Source: Doris montereyensis (Eukaryota; Mollusca; Gastropoda; Nudibranchia; Dorididae). Taken from it: DNA of 64,000 nt. Shown here one piece after another: positions 55,901-64,000 of this stretch. The translations under genes and the position numbers were made by a program. The notes under the pieces are model-generated. The model did no database searches and was not told the DNA's origin. It saw only the letters and a program-made list of their open reading frames with translations. The stretch spans positions 315,001-379,000 of the forward strand of contig JAXRKP010000207.1 in the NCBI GenBank assembly GCA_037039925.1. The letters run 5' to 3'. The stretch's first letter is position 1. The number at the start of each line of letters is the position of its first letter.

Positions 55901-58900
55901 GCAAGAAACGTTCTGAATTTGTCATATAAATGTTTTGGCTCTCTTTGAAGAAGAGTTAATACCTTGATTGGTTTACTTCCACTGGGACTTATCAAATCAA
56001 ATATCTGATAAAGTTGAAATAAATCTTTGAATTGTTGTTAAGAACGTTAAAAGAATCAATCAAGCACATCTTGGTACTGATGAAAGTTCAAATATAGGTT
56101 AAATATAAATATGTCACCTCTAATGAGACAAATCTGTTCCTCAGACCACATTTTTATTGCCTGATTTACAGACACCTGGCATTTTCTAACTAAACAGCAA
56201 CTGCCGTTAACATGAGAATATTATTGTGTGTCACCTTTGAACTGTTTGCGAGTGTACAGAAGACCCATTTCTGCTGGAATGCTGTCAAATCCTACAGCTC
56301 CAATTATGAATACATTATTTTCCTTTGCCTTAGAATTGTAGAGCACCTGCATTTTTTCAAGAAACTGAAAAAGAAAAAAAATCCTCATTTACAAGAATTG
56401 AACAAACATTACAATATGTCTGAGATCACATGTAATCTCAAGAGACATAAAAATAAAGTACTTCCAACATTATCAGAAGTAATCAGCTTTGTTATTCGGG
56501 TAGCAATTTCTTTTACTACTTAAACTAAAATATATCTTTCTTTCTTTCTTTATCAGTTCCCATTCTACCTTTCGGTGTATGAGTTCAGATGCCCGAGAGG
56601 ATCTTTCTCCAAGATGCTCTGTCCCGGCATTTTCTGTTTCCTTCCAAAAAAGTTAAATTTCTATGCTTCAACGCCTCATTTATATCTTCTTCCCACTTTC
56701 TTCGAGGTCTGCCTTTTGGTCTTTTACCTTGGGCTTTAGCACTGTATACTGATTTAGTTATTCTATTGGCATTCATTCTGTTAACATGCCCAAACCATTT
56801 CAATTGACTTGTTTCTATCTTAGTTTTTATGACATCTGCTTTGATTTGATCTTTTATTTTTTGTTGTTTCTGATTTTCTCTTAGTTTTCCCTACTATTCT
56901 CCTTAGATATTTCATTTCAGCTGCCTGTACTTTACTGTATTCTCTACTGTCTAAGGTCCAGGTTTCGCTGCCATAGAGAGAGTAGGACAATAAACTGTAT
57001 TGTAACTGCTATTTTGGTTTTTATTGACAATTCTTACTTACCTACAAATGTCTTTCCTAGATGGTTATATATTGCACTTGCCTTTTGATTCTCTGGCTGA
57101 TTTTTTCTCTTAGTTTTCCTTCTGAGTTAATCATTACTCCTAGGTAATTGTAGCTTTGAACTTGTTCTTAATTCTTCCTGCCCAATATAAGATTTTGTGT
57201 TTTAGCTTCCCTAGTCATTAGCATTGTTTTGGTTTTCTTTGCATTTGCTCTCATTCCTCTTTTATTTAGTTCATTGTTTATAATGTTGATATTCGACTGA
57301 AGGTCACTCTCTGATTTTCCAAACAGAACTAAATCATCGGCAAATGAAAGCATTGATATATTTACTGGTTTGAGCTTCCACATACCTACATTCATTTTCT
57401 TCATTTTTGAGGATGCCTTTGCGACTGAATCCATAAATGTGATAAACAAAAGAAGATTTAGGACACAACCCTGTCTTACTCCTATATCTACATCATGTTC
57501 TTCAGATATATTTCCAGCTACTCACTTCACATTTTGGTTTATTGTAAAAACTTTTAATGGTTTCTAGTAAATTTTGCTCTACATTGTGTTTTTTTAAGGA
57601 ATGATATAGTTCGTCCCTCCTCACAGTGTCAAATGCCTTTTCTAAGTCAATAAAAGACAGGTGCAAGTCAATATTTTTCTCAAGGAATGTTTCTATTATT
57701 TGTCTAATTTATATATGTGGTCTTGTACACTTCTTCTTGGTCTAAATCCACTCTGATGCTCTCCAATCTGATCCTCTACTCTTTTCCTTAGTCTCATTTC
57801 CAGTATCCTAAGATATACTTTTCCTGGAACGCTAAGTAGTGATATCCCTCTATAGTTTGAGCATTCCATAGTTGATCCTTTCTTATGTACTAACGTTCCC
57901 TTTTTCCAGTCGTCTGGCACCTGTTTGGAATTCCATGCTTGTTGGCATATTGCATGTAGTAGTTTGTCTGCCTCTCTTCCTTGGTTTTTAATCATTTCTG
58001 GATAAACTTGATCTGCTCCTGGGGCTTTTCCTAATTTCACTTTTCTTATAGCTGTTTGGATTTCTTCCATTGATATATCTACATCTTACGTTGTCTCCTC
58101 TGGATTATTTGTTACTCTTACTAATTGATCTTTACTCCTTGTTTCATACATTCTGTAATTTGAAAATGCTTTCTCCATGTTTCCATGATTTCGCTGTCTT
58201 CTTTCATTATTTCTCCTTTGGCATTCTTAATTTGTCATATTGGGCATGCTTTAGTCTTTCTCATGCTCTTCATTGCCCCTAGAACAGCTTTTGATTTCCT
58301 TGATAGCTTTCTTGAAGTCTTTGTCCAAACTCTTCCCATTTGTTCCTGTTTTGCTTTCCTTACTTCCTCTTTGGCTATAGTTTTTTTATTCACGTAATCT
58401 ATCCTACCCTCTGGTCTCTTTGTTTGCAAGTATTTCTTCCAGGCATCCTTCTTTTCTTTGATCTTAGTCTTGACATTCTCATTCCACCACGCTGGTCTTT
58501 TCCTATCTCCTTTAATAATTTCATTATACATCTGCCATTTTTCTTCAATTGTGCTATCATTCAGATCCATCTGTCTTTCACTGATAAATCTTTTTATCCT
58601 AGATTGGCATACCTGTTTTACTATTGATTTATTTAGTTCTCTATTTTGAGTTTAGTAGCTTTCTTCTTTTTTTTTTGTTTGTTTTCTTCAGTCAGTAATC
58701 TCATTTTGGCAATCACTGAGTGATGATCATTAAATATTTCTGCTCCTCTGTTTACTCTTGCATCCAATGTACTGCAAAAAAGGGAGCTGCTAACTATTAT
58801 GTAGTCTATCATTGACTTTTCACACCTGTCTTCATTTACTCTTGTGTATTTGTGGATATCTTTATGAGGAGAAAAATCATGTTATTCTTTAGGCAAAAAT

Positions 58901-60062
58901 CTATGAGTCTCTCTCCATTTGGAGAAGTTGTTGTCTCTCCTTCTTTACCTATTACTCCTCCTGACGTTTCTACATTGTTGCCTACTCTAGCGTTTAAATC
59001 TCCTAAAAGCGTTAGTTCCTGTTTGGGTTTAAGATACTCTGCAGCTATTTGTAAATCGTTTTTTCGAAGATATCTTTTTTCTTCTTTGGTTGTGTCTTCA
59101 TTTGGTCCACAAGCTATTAATAATTTTATTTCTCGTCCTTTTGGTTTAATGTTTATCTCAAATAGCTGTGGGCTTATAAATTTCCAACTTTCTAGTAGCT
59201 TTTCATGCCTTTTATGCACTAGGAGGCCTACTCCTGCTCTAGCTTTGACATCTACTCCTGAGAAGATTAAAATATGATTCGGTCCCACATTTTCTATTCG
59301 TTGTGCTCTTTTCTTTGTTTCTGTAATGGCCAAAATATTTACTTTGAATTTTTCCATTTCTTTAACTAATTCTAACTCTTTTCCATTTATTGCCCTAACA
59401 TTCCATGTTCCAAAAACCAGTCCGTATTCGTTTCCAAGTTCGTCTTCGAAAGATCAAGACGGTTATATTACCTTTATTTCTCTGAATCAGTTTGGTTTTG
59501 GATAAGCAAGGGATTAGCCCACTGTACCTTAGGTAGATAGTAGGGCTGCCACCTTGCGGTCCCCTACCAGGCATTGTCATTTTCTGTCAGGGTTAACTCC
59601 CTTAGCCTTTAGTCATTCAAGACCGGCATGCAAGGCAGCAGGTTGTTTTCTGTCAGGGTTAACCCACTTAGCCTTTGGTCGGCCAAGACCCGCCTGCAAG
59701 GCAGCAGGAGACTCGTGGAGGGCGGGATCATCTACACCCCGTACAGGTGCTTACCTGTCCACTGCCCGGCTAAAATAAATCATGCTCAAAATATCTTTTT
59801 CCAAGTTTCTTAAACAATATATAAATATGTGAGAAAAGGAATAGAACAAATGTTGAAACACACCTGCGGTTCACCACTAATATCCAGATGATGAGCACCT
59901 CCCTCGATGCAAGCTTTTACAACTTGTTCTCCATAAAATCGATACTGTTTGGATTGAGCAGAAAAAGAAAATACATCATAAACGACACATGGTAACCTAT
60001 TTCTGCAAATTATTTGACAATCTGTAGGGTCAGATTTGTGACATTTCCCCTTCTTTTCCTTC

Positions 60063-60126
<64 letters not shown>

Positions 60127-61131
60127 GGCATTTAATAAAAAAGGCATTTCTTCCCCTCTTAGCTCAAGGCACTGCAATACTACAATCTCTCCTCTCAGCT
60201 GACAAATCTCAATGTGACAGACATCAATTTGAAACCACAAAGTATAATTAAAATGAAAAAAGTGGAAAATCTGTTTTTTCTTGATTTTTTTAACACAATA
60301 AGTAATCAAGCAATGAAAGCAACTGTACACTATTTATTTGGAAAATAGTCTTGTACTGTCAGATTTATATAGCTGACAGCCCTTTTGAATTATGCTCTAG
60401 CTATGTTTAAATTCAAAATTGACACCTCAAACCGGGAGAAGAACACATTGCAAACAAATACGTTTTTGATGTTGACTAGAACTTAAATCCCTAACACAAT
60501 CGATGAATTATGGGTCTAGACTATCTACATAACTACATTGGCCCAATCATTTATGTAGGTTTAGGAAAGATGAATTATGTATAAAAGATTACCAGTATCA
60601 TTGCAGGACAATAAATAAATATAATCTTGTGATCCGATGTAGTATTTTAGACAACTTACTAAACATTTGTTTTCCACCATCTTTGTGAAATTTAACAGCT
60701 ATCAAAAGAAAATTCAAATGTAGCATTTGCAAATCCCTACTTTGAGACCTATCAACTTGATCAATTACTATTCAAGTGCACTTTTTGTTGTTGATGTCTT
60801 TTTACTTTTTGTTTTCAATTATGCATCCTTTTTAGTAAACATGAGGGAGCACAATGTCTGTTTAGCATAATCTATCCTGAAATATGGATGACACAGCTTG
60901 CTCCATTTTTTCTTGTGTCTCTGAAAGAATATCTAATATCAAGCAGCCACAAGGCATACAAAAACAAAATAAACTACAAAAGACAAAAAGAAAGAACAAC
61001 TTTCCATCTCCCCACGAAACTTACAGGTCCAACGCAATTCAACACAAGTTTTGTTTGTTGGGCCATTTCCAGCAAGGACGTTGAGCTTTCAGTATCAGCA
61101 ATGATGATAGCAGTTTCGTCAATGTTTTTTC
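46872..61131 (-). CDS. SCCPDH: Saccharopine dehydrogenase-like oxidoreductase (SCCPDH), N-terminal exon(s) not found
   Basis: SCCPDH is a lipid-droplet/membrane-associated protein with a saccharopine-dehydrogenase fold; its substrate is not firmly known. Eleven exons are readable: 61025-61131, 59864-59944, 56235-56364, 55131-55180, 52283-52413, 51642-51764, 50928-51047, 50592-50648, 48740-48854, 47431-47512, 46872-46968. Landmarks in order: QTKLVLNCVGP, YRFYGEQVVKACIEGGAHHL, DISGEPQ, IIGAVGFDSIPAEMG, SLFFSKEVNRWCLPFLGTD, a hydrophobic segment (GAAIGMIMFGIIFAVL), FSFGVFKKGGPTRKQ, TFVAHGYTD, PGYVTTPICMVQSA, GVLPPGAVF. The nucleotide-binding N-terminus is not in the window. The 51642-51764 exon has a stop and wrong phase near its end. 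An RTE element sits in the second visible intron. Confidence 0.93.
47431..47512 (-). CDS. SCCPDH: SCCPDH exon j
   Basis: PGYVTTPICMVQSAVTLLKE and KDKLYH. Donor gtaagt. Confidence 0.92.
47690..47965 (+). mobile_element. tRNA-derived SINE, best-preserved copy
   Basis: A-box-like GTGGCCAAGTGGTTAGGC (with intact spacing) and B-box GGTTTGAATCC mark a tRNA head, followed by 'ccttgggaaagacgcttaac', 'actagcttgggagcaaa', 'tgattattatcacctgtt', 'gggccataatggcctttaaa'. Inserted in an SCCPDH intron against the gene's direction. Confidence 0.85.
47975..48165 (+). mobile_element. Second, diverged SINE copy directly after the first
   Basis: 'ttgccagacttgggattgtg', 'cgagtaaaatctgtgaaagg' and 'tgtattatcctctgttccat' repeat the SINE order with a broken tail. 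Head-to-tail pair with the preceding copy. Confidence 0.65.
48740..48854 (-). CDS. SCCPDH: SCCPDH exon i
   Basis: IEETSFSMTFVAHGYTDTEK, then KKPDKTITTQLVGPG. Confidence 0.92.
49140..49262. repeat. Dispersed unit of the 4619-6190 array family
   Basis: 'gcagcgatctcagggtgaa', 'aaacagcaagttgaaagatg', 'agtaggacctatcgacagca' in the same order as the array units. Confidence 0.6.
50422..50445. repeat. Short (GAT)n tract
   Basis: About eight gat triplets within an SCCPDH intron. Confidence 0.85.
50592..50648 (-). CDS. SCCPDH: SCCPDH exon h
   Basis: YPHIFSFGVFKKGGPTRKQ, 19 codons, matching human FPWFFSFGYFSKQGPTQKQ. Confidence 0.93.
50928..51047 (-). CDS. SCCPDH: SCCPDH exon g (hydrophobic segment)
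   Basis: YEFKPYVSLNSLGAAIGMIM, then FGIIFAVLSKFSFGRSLMMK. Confidence 0.92.
51072..51137. repeat. 33-bp tandem duplication near an SCCPDH acceptor
   Basis: 'ttgtattatatagacrgggt' plus 'tcaatatatta' occurs twice in a row just upstream (in gene sense) of exon g. Confidence 0.85.
51642..51764 (-). CDS. SCCPDH: SCCPDH exon f (probably one base short)
   Basis: SSLFFSKEVNRWCLPFLGTD, then KSVVTRSMRDEILTGRLA and an in-frame TAA just before the donor gtagga. The length is off by one for the phase-0 start of the next exon. Confidence 0.82.
52283..52413 (-). CDS. SCCPDH: SCCPDH exon e
   Basis: RSAINTGTLESALHGIANYH, ELKPLRRLMF and LDHRLPKR. Acceptor ccaag is a weak match but the phases fit. Confidence 0.85.
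55131..55180 (-). CDS. SCCPDH: SCCPDH exon d
   Basis: A 50-base exon: EISNVESFLSVKSGPN, matching human TAVESFLTIHSGPE. Confidence 0.88.
56235..56364 (-). CDS. SCCPDH: SCCPDH exon c
   Basis: FLEKMQVLYNSKAKENNVFI and IGAVGFDSIPAEMGLLYTRK. Donor gtgaca. Confidence 0.93.
56534..59787 (-). mobile_element. Near-full-length RTE-type non-LTR retrotransposon in an SCCPDH intron
   Basis: A 3254-bp copy, the usual size of RTE elements, flanked by AAAATAT on both sides (56527-56533, 59788-59794). The minus strand encodes, in order, an AP-like endonuclease (VFGTWNVRAING, ITETKK, LLGDLNARVG, GERLIDFCLKNN; 58836-59440), a linker (58235-58570), reverse transcriptase fingers (GKAPGADQVYPEM, SGFRPRRSVQDH; 57696-58070), palm SFADDLVLF (57168-57449) and a C-terminal block WFGHVNRMN/KGRPRRKWEEDI (56585-56803). 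Frames are broken in several places. The 3' end is a gaaa run; the 5' end carries tandem repeats. Confidence 0.92.
59583..59712. repeat. Two tandem ~65-bp repeats at the RTE 5' end
   Basis: 'ttctgtcagggttaactccc' and 'ttctgtcagggttaacccac' each lead into 'gcaaggcagcagg'. They lie upstream of the endonuclease frame and probably form its 5' leader. Confidence 0.85.
59864..59944 (-). CDS. SCCPDH: SCCPDH exon b
   Basis: YRFYGEQVVKACIEGGAHHL DISGEPQ, 27 codons, nearly identical in pattern to human YRFYGEPVIKACIENG. Confidence 0.95.
60065..60190. repeat. (AAT)n microsatellite with linked repeat tail
   Basis: About 20 aat units, then 'ggcatttaataaaaaaggca' and 'agctcaaggcactgcaatac', the same layout as at 30787. 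Confidence 0.85.
61025..61131 (-). CDS. SCCPDH: SCCPDH exon a (first visible)
   Basis: KNIDETAIIIADTESSTSLL and EMAQQTKLVLNCVGP. Acceptor cacccag, donor gtaagt. It begins in phase 2, so at least one coding exon lies upstream. Confidence 0.9.
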
Positions 61132-61469
61132 CTGGGTGGGGAACAAAATTCATGAATTTAACTATATGATATGCTTTCAAAGTGTTAGCAAAATATTCAC
61201 ATAATTTTCGGGTGTTTACAAATAAATTTGAAGCGATATGATGAAGTAGTAAATATAATAATAAAAAAAGAAATTCTATTGATTTTAATGCAAAGGCTCT
61301 TGTTTCTCTTGTTCCCAAACTATCTCATTCAATCTGAGGCTAAACCATTAGCACACACTATATTTATCTCACATTTACTTGAAAGTCAAACATGTAAAAT
61401 TGGCACAGCAAACCACAAGCTTAAGCATTAGAATGCGGATAGACTACACAATTTATAAAAAAAGCATTT

Positions 61470-61640
61470 CCTTCAGGCTATAACAGCCTTAAACTTAAGA
61501 GACAGAGCTTATCCTGGTTTCTATAATGTGAAATGGTAGAGGTGATAATATATTGCTTCCTGGACTGGACAGAACACTAATCTCTTACAGGTTTTATTAC
61601 CAGCTGATGCTGATACCTTTTAGCACCTGTTCACAATTAC
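61470..61640 (-). mobile_element. Diverged SINE copy, minus strand
   Basis: Read inverted, 'ttaagtttaaggctgttata', 'cagagcttatcctggtttct' and 'aggtgataatatattgctt' match the SINE body in order. Confidence 0.5.
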
Positions 61641-61898
61641 GTCATTTAGAGAAAAATGACAAAAACCATGGACTTTGGCACTGTTGGTTTTGGGAATTCC
61701 AAGTTTTAAACTGCTGTAAACTTGATCTATTTTCATCACATAATTTTCACACTTTTCATGAAGCATGATTTCCATTTATTACCAAGAATTATCTCCCTGT
61801 CTCGTTTTTCACGAAGATGGACATGGCACACTATTGAACGGACCCCTTCAATTGTCTCAATTTTTTCCAAGTAAAATCTACCCCCTGGTCCAGGTAGG

Positions 61899-61990
61899 TG
61901 GATCAGTCCCATGTCCAGCTATTTACAGGGCAGTCCTGGCAAAACTAAAAATCCTTCCAAAACTGCAAAGATCATCTTAATAGTTCATTT
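61899..61990 (+). mobile_element. SINE-like tail fragment
   Basis: 'ctatttacagggcagtcctg', 'aatccttccaaaactgcaaa' match the end of the 34510-34720 copy. Confidence 0.45.
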
Positions 61991-62350
61991 GGGTAAAATC
62001 AAATCAACAAAACAAATCAACAACTTCAGACAAAGAAATTCAGCAGTAAACAAAAACAAAAAGGATGAGGCATGAATTGCTAGCATATATGAGAAAATGT
62101 ACCTAATATTGAAGTATTGATAATTCAGAATGGATTTACATGAATTATGATCCGCAAAATCTCATCGCAATCTCATCATGTCTTCACTGGTGTTATAAAT
62201 TTGAAACACTTTGTACAAACTCTTGCACACTGGGTGAGGGAGCTAGAATCAGGAATATCAAGTTTTCATTTTCCTTGTCTACCATACAGATGCAAACCAA
62301 ATGTAAAAATGAGAGCAAAAAAGAAAGAACTCAGTAGAATTCCCAACCAT

Positions 62351-62677
<327 letters not shown>

Positions 62678-63420
62678 GAGGTATTAAGTCAATCATTTAG
62701 ACCTAAATACTACAATCTGCTCAAAAAATGCTTTGTAATGACAAGTTTTTCTCTTAAATATTTACACTGTCATGCTTGACTTGAAATAATTTGATGCTTT
62801 CAATTATTCATTAAAAAATTCAAATTACAATACACAACGTACATGTAATGAATAATTTTGAATAAATCAGAATACACTCTGATTAATTTGTGCATATCTC
62901 CATACTTCAGTAAAAAATTAAGAGCTTTCCATAAATTGCTCTTGTATTATTATAATATGGCCTTTTACGTCAGTATTGACGATCCTGTAACAGTTGCTGT
63001 CACCGCTACGCTTGGGCTAAAAAAAGTTCTGAGGACGGTATGGATGACCAGCCACACTTCCTTTTTCCTGTGATCTTTGCCTCTCCCACATTTATTCAGA
63101 GTAATGACCTGGTCAATAAGTCTCAGGTACAAGAGGTTGTAGGGATATTTCTAAATAGGCCTTTTTGGTAGGAATTCAATTTTTTTATCAGGGTGACAGT
63201 TGGAATGGCCTGCTCTTTTCTATTTCCAACCACTGAGGGTTCTTTTACATGCCCACGGGACTTCCTGCTTTACATTGACATGTGAATAAGTTGTAAGTTG
63301 GATTAAGTATCCCTGAATAAGGAGGTTCTTTGCATTTTCTCTTTGCATTCCACCTTTCAAAATTACACACCATTTATATACATGACTTGAAACTAAATAT
63401 GTTTGTATAGGGGTGTGTAC

Positions 63421-63603
<183 letters not shown>

Positions 63604-64000
63604 AAAGAGTAAAAGGAAGGAAGAAGGCCCCATCAGCAGCACCTGCCACCACCTGCTACACAGGCACAAACACAGGGGGAAAAGGATAAAGAGGGATCTT
63701 TTAATTAAAACATTAGTTAACTTAGGCTAAGACTAAATAAATTTGAAAATAAAATGGATCTGAAAGTGATGCATTTGCATTTAAACACCCACTTATGATA
63801 TGAGTTCCAGTTTAATAACAGTGTATGAGTTAAATGAATCGTGACCATTTCACAAAAGGCTGCATAGTACAGGTGTGAATTTCTTCATGAATATTGATGA
63901 TAGGTGATATTGCATTCAAATCAAGAGGGAAAGCCCTTCATGCCACAATAAATATACAGTCTACCACTACCACTATTAATCGGACATATTGTCTAACCCG
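63604..64000. other. Right edge, no gene seen
   Basis: No exon recognised; the missing SCCPDH N-terminal exon was searched for here on the minus strand by its Gly-rich nucleotide-binding motif without success. Confidence 0.4.

Noticed and set aside
60061..60330. Tyr-rich frame
   Set aside because: Translation of the (AAT)n microsatellite on the minus strand.

Overview
The window is from an animal nuclear genome: AT-rich, with split genes, GT/AG introns, long (CT)n/(GA)n and (AT)n microsatellites, tRNA-derived SINEs, non-LTR retrotransposons and pogo-like DNA elements. The mix of RTE-type elements, repeated 'ctagatctagatct' motifs and lophotrochozoan-like proteins suggests a mollusc, probably a gastropod. 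That assignment is an inference. I saw no rRNA, free-standing tRNA, CRISPR array or prokaryotic operon.

Layout, left to right. (1) 1-4096, minus: 5' end of ataxin-3 (ATXN3), coding exons 1 and 2; the rest lies off the left edge. (2) 4100-8700: (AT)n and (GA)n tracts, a diverged tandem array, and two RTE fragments joined head to head. (3) 8700-16900: AT-rich intergenic DNA with a 702-bp pogo-like element and a possible 1.1-kb insertion. (4) 16946-21459, minus: a five-exon TMEM179B-like membrane-protein gene. (5) 21460-28194: transposon-rich spacer with a large foldback element (23294-27055) carrying a nested retrotransposon. (6) 28195-41205, plus: a complete 13-exon SLC30A6 (ZnT6) gene. (7) 41206-46871: convergent spacer with a pogo/Tigger remnant. 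(8) 46872-61131, minus: SCCPDH, eleven coding exons with the N-terminal exon(s) not found; one intron holds a near-full-length 3.25-kb RTE element. (9) 61132-64000: repeats only.

The four host genes are unrelated housekeeping genes: a deubiquitinase, a small membrane protein, a Golgi zinc-transporter partner and a saccharopine-dehydrogenase-like oxidoreductase. They form no pathway. Exons were found by reading conserved peptides between splice sites and checking that intron phases match across each junction.

The most useful observation is that five of about 31 conserved exons, spread over all four genes, are exactly one base short of the length their splice phases and homology require. That points to residual single-base deletions in the assembly rather than four pseudogenes. 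The most unusual structure is the foldback element with its dated nested insertion. I found no convincing new biological system.
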